DNA of 64,000 bases from Streptococcus pacificus (lineage in GTDB: Bacteria; Bacillota; Bacilli; Lactobacillales; Streptococcaceae): positions 115,826-179,825 of the forward strand of contig NZ_JAENBO010000004.1 of the NCBI RefSeq assembly GCF_016481305.1. Reading direction: 5' to 3'. Below the pieces are notes generated by a model. It had not been told where the DNA came from and did not search any database. It saw only the letters and a list, made by a program, of their open reading frames with translations. How positions within the stretch are numbered: the stretch's first letter is position 1; the number at the start of each line of letters is the position of its first letter. The position numbers were made by a program, and so were the translations under genes. Below, piece by piece: positions 47,336 through 55,826 of the stretch.

Positions 47336-48079
47336 ATGAAACGGTTAGATAAAATAGTTGATTTGGTTTCAAAGCATCAAAAAATTGATGTTAATACTCT
47401 TTCAGAAACATTGGGAGTTTCCAAGGTAACCATTCGTAAAGACTTAGACAAGTTAGAAAACAAAGGATTATTACATAGAGAACATGGATTTGCTGTTTTA
47501 AATAGTGGTGACAACTTAAATGTGCGTTTATCATATCACTATAATATTAAAAAAAGAATTGCTCAAAAGGCTGTTGAACTGATTCATGATAATGATACTA
47601 TCATGATTGAATCTGGTTCTACTTGTGCTTTACTAGCTGAACAAATTTGTCAAACAAGACGAAATGTAAAAATTATCACCAATTCATACTTTATTGCTAA
47701 CTTTATCAAGCAGTATGATAATTGCCAAATTCTTTTGCTGGGGGGAGATTATCAAACTGACTCAGAAGTTACAGTTGGTCCACTATTAAAAGAAATGATT
47801 TCTTATTTTCATGTTGACAGAGTTTTTGTTGGGACTGACGGCTTTGACATAAAAAGTGGTTTTATGGGTAAAAATATGATGCGATCTGAAGGGGTTAGGT
47901 GTATGGCTGATCATTCTGAAGAGCTGATTATTCTAACGGATTCCAGTAAATTTTCAAAGCATAGTTTGGTTCACCAATTCTCTTTAGAACGTGTTAATCG
48001 TGTTATTACGGATAACAATATTGACACTAATATCGCTAATTTGTTACTTTCTAGTGATATTATTCTAGAAAGGGTTTGA
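47336..48079 (+). CDS. DeoR/GlpR family transcriptional regulator
   Basis: A 247-residue sugar-metabolism repressor. The N-terminal DeoR helix-turn-helix (about 1-57) contains V-S-K-V-T-I-R-K-D-L-D-K-L-E. The DeoR C-terminal sugar-phosphate sensor (about 75-230) shows I-E-S-G-S-T-C-A-L-L, I-T-N-S and V-G-T-D-G-F-D. It probably senses a phosphorylated intermediate of the pathway encoded nearby and binds the 21-base-spaced ACGAA motifs. It overlaps the sorC region, since its TGA lies 5 bases before the next ATG. The pair of regulators is followed by a strong terminator. Confidence 0.93.
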   Translation: MKRLDKIVDLVSKHQKIDVNTLSETLGVSKVTIRKDLDKLENKGLLHREHGFAVLNSGDNLNVRLSYHYNIKKRIAQKAVELIHDNDTIMIESGSTCALLAEQICQTRRNVKIITNSYFIANFIKQYDNCQILLLGGDYQTDSEVTVGPLLKEMISYFHVDRVFVGTDGFDIKSGFMGKNMMRSEGVRCMADHSEELIILTDSSKFSKHSLVHQFSLERVNRVITDNNIDTNIANLLLSSDIILERV

Positions 48080-48084
48080 GAAAA

Positions 48085-49068
48085 ATGAGTAGGTTAAATC
48101 CAGAAAGAAAAAGGTTATTAGCCAAAGTAGCCTATCTTCACTTTGTTGAAGGCAAAAATCAAACAGAGATTGCTAAAGAATTAAATATTTATCGTACAAC
48201 GATTAGCCGAATGATCGCAAGAGCAAAAACTGAAGGTATCGTAAAAATAGAAATCGCCGATTATGATTCAAATTTATTTGCCCTAGAAGAATATGTAAGA
48301 AAAAAATATCATTTAAAAAAAATAGAAATTGTTGATAGTAGTAAAGAAGATGATTTTGTAGACACTCTAGTCCGCGTGGGACAAGTGGCTTCAGAAGTTG
48401 TTAGAAGCAGTATCAAAGACAATCATCGTATTGGTATTTCATGGGGAAAATCATTGAGTTATATGATTAGTTCAATAACGCCAAGAGCTGTTAATGATAT
48501 CACTGTATTTCCTCTGGCAGGTGGTCCAAGTTATATTAATGTTGAATATCATGTTAATACCTTAGTTCATCAGCTGGCACAAGCTTTTCACGGAAAAAGT
48601 ATTTTTATCAATGCAACTGTCATTCAAGAAAATAAAGAACTGGCACAGGGTATTTTAAAATCAAAATATTTTGAAGCGATTAGATCAGATTGGAAGTGTC
48701 TTGATGTCGCTATTGTTGGTATTGGAGGAGCACCAAATAAGGATCTTGAGAGTCAATGGAGAGATCTTCTTTCTGAAAAAGATTATAAAATCCTAAAAAA
48801 AGAAAAGGCAGTCGGAGAAGTTTGTTGCCGCTTCTTTAATGAAAAGGGAGAACCAGTTTATGAACAGCTGCAAGAAAGAACAATCGGTATCAGTCTTGAA
48901 CAATTGAGACAAGTCCCTTTGACGATTGCTATTGCCTGTGGAGAGTACAAGTCACAAGCTATATTAGCTGCCATCAAAGCCAAATTTATTGATTATTTAA
49001 TTACCGATAAACAAACTATTTTAGCCTTATTAGCTAATGATGGCGATAATAATAATCAACGATTTTAA
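48085..49068 (+). CDS. SorC family sugar-binding transcriptional regulator
   Basis: A 327-residue regulator with an N-terminal helix-turn-helix (about 10-55; N-Q-T-E-I-A-K-E-L-N-I-Y-R-T-T-I-S-R-M) and a large C-terminal sugar-binding domain (about 60-320) of the SorC/CggR type with G-I-S-W-G-K-S-L near 110 and V-G-I-G-G-A-P near 210. ATG at 48085 is preferred over the TTG at 48076, which overlaps the deoR stop. The palindrome TTGCAC-N4-GTGCAA stands just downstream, before the PTS genes, and again before the PflD gene. It is the likely operator, and the effector is probably a phosphosugar. Confidence 0.92.
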   Translation: MSRLNPERKRLLAKVAYLHFVEGKNQTEIAKELNIYRTTISRMIARAKTEGIVKIEIADYDSNLFALEEYVRKKYHLKKIEIVDSSKEDDFVDTLVRVGQVASEVVRSSIKDNHRIGISWGKSLSYMISSITPRAVNDITVFPLAGGPSYINVEYHVNTLVHQLAQAFHGKSIFINATVIQENKELAQGILKSKYFEAIRSDWKCLDVAIVGIGGAPNKDLESQWRDLLSEKDYKILKKEKAVGEVCCRFFNEKGEPVYEQLQERTIGISLEQLRQVPLTIAIACGEYKSQAILAAIKAKFIDYLITDKQTILALLANDGDNNNQRF

Positions 49069-49070
49069 TA

Positions 49071-49107
49071 AAAAAGATTCCTGAGATAATCTCAGGAATC
49101 TTTTTTA
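49071..49107 (+). terminator. Terminator of the deoR-sorC operon
   Basis: A perfect 16-bp stem (49071-49086 with 49090-49105), a 3-base loop and a T run. Confidence 0.92.
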
Positions 49108-49108
49108 T

Positions 49109-49124
49109 TTGCACAATCGTGCAA
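49109..49124. promoter_or_regulatory. Candidate SorC operator O1
   Basis: TTGCACAATCGTGCAA, a perfect TTGCAC-N4-GTGCAA palindrome 26 bases upstream of the PTS -35 box. A related partial site, AAGCACAATTGT, follows at 49137. Confidence 0.62.
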
Positions 49125-49149
49125 TAATAAATAAACAAGCACAATTGTA

Positions 49150-49178
49150 TTGACGCCAAAAAAATAAAATGGTAAATT
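49150..49178 (+). promoter_or_regulatory. Promoter of the PTS operon
   Basis: TTGACG (49150-49155), a 17-base spacer and TAAATT (49173-49178) with a TGn extension. Confidence 0.65.
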
Positions 49179-49191
49179 TAATTTAAGATAA

Positions 49192-49205
49192 TGAAACCGG
49201 TTACA
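49192..49205. promoter_or_regulatory. cre box of the PTS operon
   Basis: TGAAACCGGTTACA fits the cre consensus TGWAANCGNTNWCA at all 14 positions. It lies just after the predicted transcription start, a position where CcpA blocks transcription. Confidence 0.8.
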
Positions 49206-49234
49206 TATACAAAGCATTAAAGAAAGGATTGCCA

Positions 49235-49567
49235 ATGGAACTTATTGTTGCAGATCAAATAATCATGGGGTTGATTTTAAATGCTGGAGATGCTAAACAA
49301 CACATTTACCAAGCTTTGAAATTAGCGAAAGAAGGAGCGTTCGAAGATAGTCAAAAAGAAGTAGAATTAGCTGACAATGCCCTATTAGAAGCTCATAATT
49401 TACAGACACAATTTTTGGCACAAGAAGCAAGAGGAACAAAAACCGATATCACAGCCTTGTTTGTTCACTCTCAAGATCACCTAATGACCACTATTACGGA
49501 AATCAATTTAATCAAGGAAATCATTGAATTACGTCAAGAGTTACAAATGAAAGGAGCAAAAAAATGA
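49235..49567 (+). CDS. PTS system, lactose/cellobiose family, IIA component
   Basis: A 110-residue cytoplasmic phosphocarrier that takes phosphate from HPr. The active His78 lies in L-F-V-H-S-Q-D-H-L-M, the position used in the LacF family, and the all-helical PTS IIA(Lac) pattern is clear. The start is the ATG at 49235, six bases after AAAGGA; an upstream TTG at 49229 lies within that site. Its stop overlaps the IIB gene (ATGA). First gene of the PTS operon, under the cre box and candidate SorC operator. Confidence 0.94.
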   Translation: MELIVADQIIMGLILNAGDAKQHIYQALKLAKEGAFEDSQKEVELADNALLEAHNLQTQFLAQEARGTKTDITALFVHSQDHLMTTITEINLIKEIIELRQELQMKGAKK

Positions 49568-49881
49568 TAAAAATTGGATTATTTTGTGCAGCTGGTTTTT
49601 CAACAGGAATGTTGGTAAACAATATGAGAATTGTTGCAGAAAAAAAAGGTATTGAGGCAGAAATTGAAGCTTATTCTCAAGCAAAGTTAGCTGATTATGC
49701 GTCTCATTTAGATGTTGCTTTATTAGGGCCACAAGTCGCTTATACTTTGGATAAATCACAAAAGATTTGTGAAGATTGCCATATTCCGATTGCAGTCATT
49801 CCAATGGCTGACTACGGTATGTTAGATGGTGAAAAAGTTCTTAACTTAGCTCTTGGTATTTTACATACAAAAGCATCATAA
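49564..49881 (+). CDS. PTS system, lactose/cellobiose family, IIB component
   Basis: A 105-residue phosphotransfer protein. The phospho-cysteine Cys8 sits in the P-loop-like L-F-C-A-A-G-F-S-T-G-M-L. It receives phosphate from IIA and passes it to the sugar on IIC. It overlaps the IIA gene by 4 bases and is followed 10 bases later by IIC. The adjacent enzymes suggest the sugar is a 1,5-anhydrohexitol rather than lactose or cellobiose; this is inference. Confidence 0.94.
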   Translation: MIKIGLFCAAGFSTGMLVNNMRIVAEKKGIEAEIEAYSQAKLADYASHLDVALLGPQVAYTLDKSQKICEDCHIPIAVIPMADYGMLDGEKVLNLALGILHTKAS

Positions 49882-49891
49882 GGAGTTTAAA

Positions 49892-51190
49892 ATGGCTAAA
49901 GTAAACTTTGAAAAAATTATTACGCCTATTATGCGTTTTGTTAATATGCGAGGGATTATTGCTCTTAAAGATGGTATGTTAGCTATTTTACCTTTAACAG
50001 TAGTAGGTAGTTTATTTTTGATTGCCGGACAAATTCCTTTTGAAAGTGTTAACCAATCTATAGCTAACATTTTTGGTCCTAACTGGACAGAACCTTTTAT
50101 GCAAGTTTATTCAGGAACGTTTGCAATCATGGGACTAATATCTTGCTTTTCAATTGGCTACTCTTACGCTAAAAATTCTGGTGTAGAACCATTACCTGCT
50201 GGAGTACTCTCGCTATCATCTTTCTTCATTCTACTAAAATCATCTTATATCCCAGAAAATGGAGAAGCTATTGGAGATGCTATCAGTAAAGTTTGGTTTG
50301 GCGGACAAGGTATTATAGGAGCTATTATCATCGGTCTGGTCGTTGGTGCTATTTATACAACTTTTATTCAACGACATATCGTTATTAAAATGCCTGAACA
50401 AGTCCCTCAAGCTATCGCCAAACAATTTGAGGCCATGGTTCCAGCCTTTGTCATTTTTGTTCTATCAATGCTGATTTACATTATTTCTAATGCAGTGACA
50501 AAAGGTGGCACTTTTATTGAAATGATTTATGATGTTATCCAAGTCCCATTACAAGGATTAACTGGTTCTTTATATGGTGCTATTGGAATAGCTTTCTTCA
50601 TTTCATTTTTATGGTGGTTTGGTGTCCATGGTCAATCGGTGGTCAATGGTATTGTGACAGCTTTATTACTGTCTAATTTGGATGCCAACAAGGCTTTACA
50701 ACAAGCTGGTAATTTATCACTTGATCAGGGAGCACACATTGTTACCCAACAATTTTTAGATAGTTTTTTAATCATTTCAGGTTCAGGAATAACCTTTGGT
50801 TTAGTGATTGCCATGTTATTTGCTGCAAAATCAAAACAATATCAAGCCCTAGGAAAAGTTGCTGCTTTTCCAGCTATTTTCAACGTCAATGAACCAGTTG
50901 TTTTTGGGTTTCCAGTTGTTATGAATCCTGTAATGTTCATACCATTTGTCCTGGTGCCTGTCCTTTCTGCCATTATTGTTTATGGTGCAATCGCTATAGG
51001 TTTCATGCAACCTTTTGCTGGTGTCACATTACCTTGGAGCACTCCAGCAATTATTTCAGGATTTATGGTTGGTGGCTGGCAGGGAGCTGTTATCCAAATA
51101 TTGATATTAACTTTATCAACAATCATTTATTTCCCTTTCTTTAAGTTTCAAGATAAGTTGGCCTATGAAAAAGAAGAAACAACGGAGTAA
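49892..51190 (+). CDS. PTS system, lactose/cellobiose family, IIC permease
   Basis: A 432-residue membrane permease of the EIIC(Lac/Cel) type with about ten hydrophobic segments and the conserved W-W-F-G-V-H-G and N-V-N-E-P-V-V-F-G-F-P motifs that form the sugar site. The start is the ATG at 49892 behind AAGGAG; an upstream start at 49853 would overlap the IIB gene. With the IIA and IIB proteins it imports and phosphorylates one sugar. Confidence 0.95.
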   Translation: MAKVNFEKIITPIMRFVNMRGIIALKDGMLAILPLTVVGSLFLIAGQIPFESVNQSIANIFGPNWTEPFMQVYSGTFAIMGLISCFSIGYSYAKNSGVEPLPAGVLSLSSFFILLKSSYIPENGEAIGDAISKVWFGGQGIIGAIIIGLVVGAIYTTFIQRHIVIKMPEQVPQAIAKQFEAMVPAFVIFVLSMLIYIISNAVTKGGTFIEMIYDVIQVPLQGLTGSLYGAIGIAFFISFLWWFGVHGQSVVNGIVTALLLSNLDANKALQQAGNLSLDQGAHIVTQQFLDSFLIISGSGITFGLVIAMLFAAKSKQYQALGKVAAFPAIFNVNEPVVFGFPVVMNPVMFIPFVLVPVLSAIIVYGAIAIGFMQPFAGVTLPWSTPAIISGFMVGGWQGAVIQILILTLSTIIYFPFFKFQDKLAYEKEETTE

Positions 51191-51197
51191 CACTTGC

Positions 51198-51213
51198 TTG
51201 CACATTCGTGCAA
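51198..51213. promoter_or_regulatory. Candidate SorC operator O2
   Basis: TTGCACATTCGTGCAA has the same TTGCAC-N4-GTGCAA palindrome as at 49109. It lies 8 bases after the IIC stop and upstream of the PflD promoter. Confidence 0.62.
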
Positions 51214-51266
51214 TTCTATTTCATTTTAAAATTCTCACTGCCTTTCGTGATTAATACTGCTTTTTG

Positions 51267-51309
51267 TGATAAAATAGTTACGAAAGAATATAAAATGATT
51301 ACGAAAGAA
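51267..51309 (+). promoter_or_regulatory. PflD-gene promoter with DeoR-type operators
   Basis: An extended -10 TGA-TAAAAT (51270-51275) is followed directly by two copies of TTACGAAAGAA (51278-51288 and 51299-51309), exactly 21 bases apart. Binding there would block transcription. Confidence 0.62.
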
Positions 51310-51328
51310 ACAAAATGGAGGAAGAATC

Positions 51329-53746
51329 ATGGAAAAAGGACAAACATCTTATTTTGGTCAACTTACTGAAAGAATGCAAAAATATCGTGAAGCTGTCTTG
51401 GATAAAAAGCCATATATTGATGCTGAACGTGCTATTCTTGTCACCCAATCGTATCAAAAACATTTAAATAAACCCTCTAATTTAAAGCGAGCCTACATGC
51501 TTCAAAATATTCTAGAAAATATGACTATTTATATTGAGGATGAAAGTTTGATTGCTGGAAATCAAGCATCATCCAATAAAGATGCACCGATTTTCCCAGA
51601 ATATACTTTGGAATTTGTTTTAAATGAACTTGATCTATTTGAAAAACGTGACGGGGATGTCTTCTACATTACTGAAGAAACCAAAGAACAATTGCGTTCT
51701 ATAGCTCCGTTTTGGGAAAATAATAATCTTCGAGCAAGATGTGGTGTCTTGTTACCAGAAGAAGTACAAGTTTATATGGAAACAGGCTTCTTTGGTATGG
51801 AAGGTAAAATGAATTCAGGTGATGCTCATTTAGCTGTCAACTATGACAAATTATTGAAGTACGGTCTTAAAGGATTTGAAGAAAAGGCTCGTGCTGCTAA
51901 AGCTTCTCTTGATTTAACCGTCCCTGAAAATATTGATAAGTATCATTTCTATGATTCTGTTTTCATTGTTATTGATGCTGTTAAAACCTATGCCAAACGT
52001 TACGCTGATTTAGCTAGAGAATTGGCAAAAACAGCGAATTCAAAACGTAAGGAAGAATTGCTTGAAATAGCAAGAATTTGTGATAAGGTGCCTTATGAAC
52101 CAGCAGAAACTTTTGCTGAAGCCGTTCAATCCGTGTGGTTTATCCAATGTATTCTTCAAATAGAATCAAATGGTCATTCTTTATCATATGGACGATTCGA
52201 TCAATATATGTATCCTTATGTTAAAGCTGATTTGGAATCTGGACGTGAAACAGAAGATTCCATTGTTGAGCGTTTAACGAATTTATGGATTAAGACACTA
52301 ACCATTAATAAAGTTCGTAGCCAAGCACATACGTTTTCATCTGCAGGTAGTCCACTATATCAAAATGTCACAATAGGTGGACAAACTCGTGATCAAAAAG
52401 ATGCTGTTAATCCACTCTCTTATTTAGTTCTTCGCAGTGTCGCACAAACAAAGCTACCCCAACCTAATTTAACTGTTCGCTATCACCAAGGGTTAGATAA
52501 TCGCTTTATGAATGAGTGTATTGAGGTTATGAAACTTGGTTTTGGTATGCCAGCGATGAACAATGATGAAATCATTATTCCATCTTTCATCAAAAAAGGG
52601 GTTGCCAAAGAAGACGCCTATGATTATTCAGCTATTGGCTGTGTAGAAACAGCAGTTCCTGGTAAATGGGGATACCGTTGTACAGGTATGAGTTATATTA
52701 ACTTCCCTAAAATTTTATTAATTACTATGAATGATGGCATTGATCCAGCCTCTGGTAAACGTTTTGCCACAGGGCATGGACATTTCAATGACATGAAGAG
52801 TTATGAGCAATTTAAAAAAGCCTTAGATGAGACACTTCGAGAAATTACACGTATGAGTGTTATTGTAGAAAATGCTATTGACCTTGGTTTAGAGCGTGAA
52901 GTACCAGATATTTTATGTTCGGCGCTAACAGATGATTGTATTGGCCGTGGTAAGACGATTAAAGAAGGTGGAGCAGTTTATGACTACATTTCTGGTCTTC
53001 AAGTTGGTATTGCGAATTTATCTGATTCATTAGCAGCAATGAAAAAATTAGTCTTTGAAGAAGAACGTCTAACAACCAAAGAACTTTGGCACGCTCTTGA
53101 AACAGACTTTGCTGGTGATAGAGGAGAAGCTATTCGTCAAATGCTAATCAATGATGCTCCAAAATATGGAAATGATGATGATTATGCTGATAACTTAGTT
53201 GTCGAAATTTATAACACTTATATTGATGAAATTGCTAAATACCCTAACACACGTTACGGTAGAGGACCAATTGGAGGCATTCGCTATTCAGGAACCTCAT
53301 CTATTTCAGCAAATGTGGGACAAGGTAGAGGCACATTAGCAACTCCAGATGGACGTCATGCAGGCACACCTTTAGCAGAAGGATGTTCCCCAGAACACAG
53401 TATGGATAAAAAAGGGCCAACTTCTGTTTTGAAATCAGTGTCTAAATTACCGACAGAAGAAATTGTTGGTGGTGTGTTACTAAACCAAAAAGTTAATCCA
53501 CAAACACTAGCAAAAGAAGAAGATAAAATGAAATTGATGGCTTTGTTGAGAACATTTTTCAATCGTCTACACGGCTATCATATCCAATATAATGTTGTCT
53601 CTCGTGAAACATTGATAGATGCCCAAAAACATCCTGAAAAACATCGTGATTTAATTGTCCGCGTTGCAGGGTATTCAGCCTTCTTCAATGTACTGTCAAA
53701 AGCAACTCAAGATGACATTATAGAACGTACAGAACATACCTTATAA
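51329..53746 (+). CDS. pflD: PflD-type glycyl radical enzyme (probable 1,5-anhydrohexitol-6-phosphate lyase)
   Basis: An 805-residue glycyl radical enzyme. The thiyl cysteine C438 lies in A-I-G-C-V-E-T, and the radical glycine G781 in R-V-A-G-Y-S-A-F-F. The single Cys followed by V-E places it with C-O/C-N lyases, not with pyruvate formate-lyase, which has Cys-Cys. E. coli YbiW and PflD, the closest named relatives I can suggest, have been reported to open 1,5-anhydroglucitol- or 1,5-anhydromannitol-6-phosphate to 1-deoxyfructose 6-phosphate. The neighbours PTS, fsa and gldA match that pathway. Older annotations call it formate acetyltransferase 2. It needs the activase at 46440. GGAGG precedes the ATG. 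Confidence 0.9.
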   Translation: MEKGQTSYFGQLTERMQKYREAVLDKKPYIDAERAILVTQSYQKHLNKPSNLKRAYMLQNILENMTIYIEDESLIAGNQASSNKDAPIFPEYTLEFVLNELDLFEKRDGDVFYITEETKEQLRSIAPFWENNNLRARCGVLLPEEVQVYMETGFFGMEGKMNSGDAHLAVNYDKLLKYGLKGFEEKARAAKASLDLTVPENIDKYHFYDSVFIVIDAVKTYAKRYADLARELAKTANSKRKEELLEIARICDKVPYEPAETFAEAVQSVWFIQCILQIESNGHSLSYGRFDQYMYPYVKADLESGRETEDSIVERLTNLWIKTLTINKVRSQAHTFSSAGSPLYQNVTIGGQTRDQKDAVNPLSYLVLRSVAQTKLPQPNLTVRYHQGLDNRFMNECIEVMKLGFGMPAMNNDEIIIPSFIKKGVAKEDAYDYSAIGCVETAVPGKWGYRCTGMSYINFPKILLITMNDGIDPASGKRFATGHGHFNDMKSYEQFKKALDETLREITRMSVIVENAIDLGLEREVPDILCSALTDDCIGRGKTIKEGGAVYDYISGLQVGIANLSDSLAAMKKLVFEEERLTTKELWHALETDFAGDRGEAIRQMLINDAPKYGNDDDYADNLVVEIYNTYIDEIAKYPNTRYGRGPIGGIRYSGTSSISANVGQGRGTLATPDGRHAGTPLAEGCSPEHSMDKKGPTSVLKSVSKLPTEEIVGGVLLNQKVNPQTLAKEEDKMKLMALLRTFFNRLHGYHIQYNVVSRETLIDAQKHPEKHRDLIVRVAGYSAFFNVLSKATQDDIIERTEHTL

Positions 53747-53766
53747 ATATCAGAGGAAATAAAAAC

Positions 53767-54435
53767 ATGGAATTTATGTTAGATAGTTTAAACTTAGATG
53801 CTATTAAAAAATGGAATCGCATTTTACCGCTTGCAGGAGTAACTTCCAATCCCTCGATTGCCAAAAAAGAGGGAAAAATAGATTTCTTTCAACGGATTAA
53901 GGACGTTCGGTCCATTATTGGTGATAAAGCATCTATTCATGTGCAAGTCATTGCCCAAGATTATGAAGGGATTTTAAAAGACGCTGCTGAGATTCGTAAG
54001 CAGTGTGGCGAAAATATTTTTGTTAAGGTTCCTGTAACAACAGAAGGTCTTGCTGCCATCAAAACCTTAAAAGCCAAAGGTTATCATATTACAGCAACAG
54101 CTATTTATACCACCTTTCAAGGATTGTTGGCTATTGAGGCTAGAGCCGATTACTTAGCACCTTATTATAATCGAATGGAGAACCTTAATATTAATCCAGA
54201 AGCAGTGATTGGACAATTAGCAGAAGCTATTGACAGGGAATGTTCAGAAAGTAAAATTTTAGCGGCTAGTTTTAAAAATGTCAGTCAAGTCAATAAGTCA
54301 TTGGCTTTAGGTGCGCAGGCTATTACCGCAGGGCCAGATGTTTTTGAATCAGGTTTTGCTATGCCATCTATTCAAAAAGCAGTAGATGATTTTTCTAAGG
54401 ATTGGGAATCTATATACCAAACAAATAGTATTTAA
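53767..54435 (+). CDS. fsa: Fructose-6-phosphate aldolase (transaldolase family)
   Basis: A 222-residue small transaldolase-like aldolase. The Schiff-base lysine is K87 in F-V-K-V-P-V-T, and V-T-S-N-P-S-I is present at 25-31. The short form lacks the extra regions of true transaldolase and fits FsaA/FsaB (also called TalC or MipB). In the proposed pathway it splits 1-deoxyfructose 6-phosphate into hydroxyacetone and glyceraldehyde 3-phosphate. It lies 20 bases after pflD and 61 bases before gldA in one operon. Confidence 0.94.
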   Translation: MEFMLDSLNLDAIKKWNRILPLAGVTSNPSIAKKEGKIDFFQRIKDVRSIIGDKASIHVQVIAQDYEGILKDAAEIRKQCGENIFVKVPVTTEGLAAIKTLKAKGYHITATAIYTTFQGLLAIEARADYLAPYYNRMENLNINPEAVIGQLAEAIDRECSESKILAASFKNVSQVNKSLALGAQAITAGPDVFESGFAMPSIQKAVDDFSKDWESIYQTNSI

Positions 54436-54496
54436 AAACGTCATATCATTATTATTTAGCTTTTCAAGACATAATAAATAATAAAGGAGAACCATT

Positions 54497-55588
54497 ATGA
54501 GAATATTTGCTAGTCCGTCACGTTATATTCAGGGTAAGAATGCTTTGTTTGAAAACGATAAAGCAATTTTAGAATTAGGGTCAAGTCCAATTTTATTATG
54601 TGATGAGTTTGTTTATGATATTATTGGTCATGATTTTGAAACTTACCTACACCAATATGGTTTGTCAGTGACTCGTGTCAATTTTCAAGGCGAGGCTTCA
54701 GATAATGAAATTAATCGTGTTGTTGAAATTGGTCTTGAGAAAAAAAGTGATTTAGTCATTGGTCTAGGTGGGGGTAAAACGATAGATAGTGCTAAATCTA
54801 TAGCTGACATACTAAATGTTCCTGTTGTGATTGCTCCAACTATTGCTTCAACAGATGCTCCTACATCTGCTTTGTCAGTTATCTATACTGATGATGGTGC
54901 TTTTGAAAAATATATTTTCTATTCAAAAAACCCAGAATTAGTTTTAGTGGATACTAAGGTGATTAGTCAATCACCAAAAAGATTGTTAGCATCAGGCATA
55001 GCAGACGGATTAGCAACCTGGGTAGAAGCACGCGCCGTTTCTCAAAAAAATGGTGCCACCATGCTCGGTTCAGGACAGACCTTGACAGGACTAGCTATTG
55101 CACAAATGTGTGAGAAAATCTTGTTTGAAGATGGTGTTAAAGCCTTACTGAGTTGTGAGCAAAAAGTGGTTACAAAACCACTAGAAAATATTATCGAAGC
55201 AAACACCTTACTCAGTGGATTAGGTTTTGAAAGTGCAGGACTCGCTGCTGCTCACGCTATACATAATGGCTTTACCGCTTTGTCTGGAGATATTCATCAT
55301 CTGACTCATGGAGAAAAAGTAGCTTATGGGACTTTGACACAATTATTCTTAGAAAATAGACCAAAAGAAGAATTTGATAAATATGTCCGCTTTTATCGCG
55401 AAATTGGCATGCCAACCACATTGAAAGAAATGCATTTAGATAATGCTGATTATAAAGAACTTTTAAAGGTTGGTAAACAAGCTACCGCTAAAGGAGAAAC
55501 AATTCATCAAATGCCGTTTGAAATAACTGCAGAAGATGTGGCAAATGCTCTTTTAGCTGTTGATGCTTATGTTAAAGCATTACCTTAA
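54497..55588 (+). CDS. gldA: Glycerol/hydroxyacetone dehydrogenase
   Basis: A 363-residue metal-dependent group III alcohol dehydrogenase. The NAD site is G-L-G-G-G-K-T-I-D-S-A-K (89-100). The metal ligands are D170, H253 and H271, at nearly the same positions as in known GldA enzymes. It reduces hydroxyacetone (or oxidises glycerol) with NADH; here it would make 1,2-propanediol and regenerate NAD. Last gene of the pflD-fsa-gldA operon, ended by the hairpin at 55598. AAAGGAG precedes the ATG. Confidence 0.95.
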   Translation: MRIFASPSRYIQGKNALFENDKAILELGSSPILLCDEFVYDIIGHDFETYLHQYGLSVTRVNFQGEASDNEINRVVEIGLEKKSDLVIGLGGGKTIDSAKSIADILNVPVVIAPTIASTDAPTSALSVIYTDDGAFEKYIFYSKNPELVLVDTKVISQSPKRLLASGIADGLATWVEARAVSQKNGATMLGSGQTLTGLAIAQMCEKILFEDGVKALLSCEQKVVTKPLENIIEANTLLSGLGFESAGLAAAHAIHNGFTALSGDIHHLTHGEKVAYGTLTQLFLENRPKEEFDKYVRFYREIGMPTTLKEMHLDNADYKELLKVGKQATAKGETIHQMPFEITAEDVANALLAVDAYVKALP

Positions 55589-55597
55589 AGTGATTAT

Positions 55598-55629
55598 CCG
55601 TCTAAACAAGATAGTTTAGGCGGTTTTTT
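55598..55629 (+). terminator. Terminator of the pflD-fsa-gldA operon
   Basis: A 10-bp stem CCGTCTAAAC/GTTTAGGCGG (one G-U pair) with a T6 run. Confidence 0.9.
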
Positions 55630-55805
55630 AGCTTTATCATATCTGAAAAGACAAAAGTACTAATAGATATGATAGAGCTTTTTTGTTGATAAAAAATCAT
55701 TTATAGTAAAAAGAAATCACATTAATAGTGACAAATGATAAGCTGTCAAACACAAAAAATTAAAAATAATGCACAATATCGATTGCCTCGCTTTAATTTC
55801 CTAGT

Positions 55806-55820
55806 TGAAAACGTTATAAT
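55806..55820 (+). promoter_or_regulatory. Sortase promoter: leaderless, with overlapping cre-like box
   Basis: TATAAT (55815-55820) is followed by six bases (AGAGAT) and then ATG. TGAAAACGTTATAA (55806-55819), which overlaps it, matches cre at 13 of 14 positions. No good -35 box is seen. Confidence 0.5.
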
Positions 55821-55826
55821 AGAGAT

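Noticed and set aside
51329..53746. Calling this gene a second pyruvate formate-lyase
   Set aside because: It lacks the Cys-Cys pair of PFL and has G-C-V-E with PTS, aldolase and GldA neighbours, so a lyase role is more consistent.
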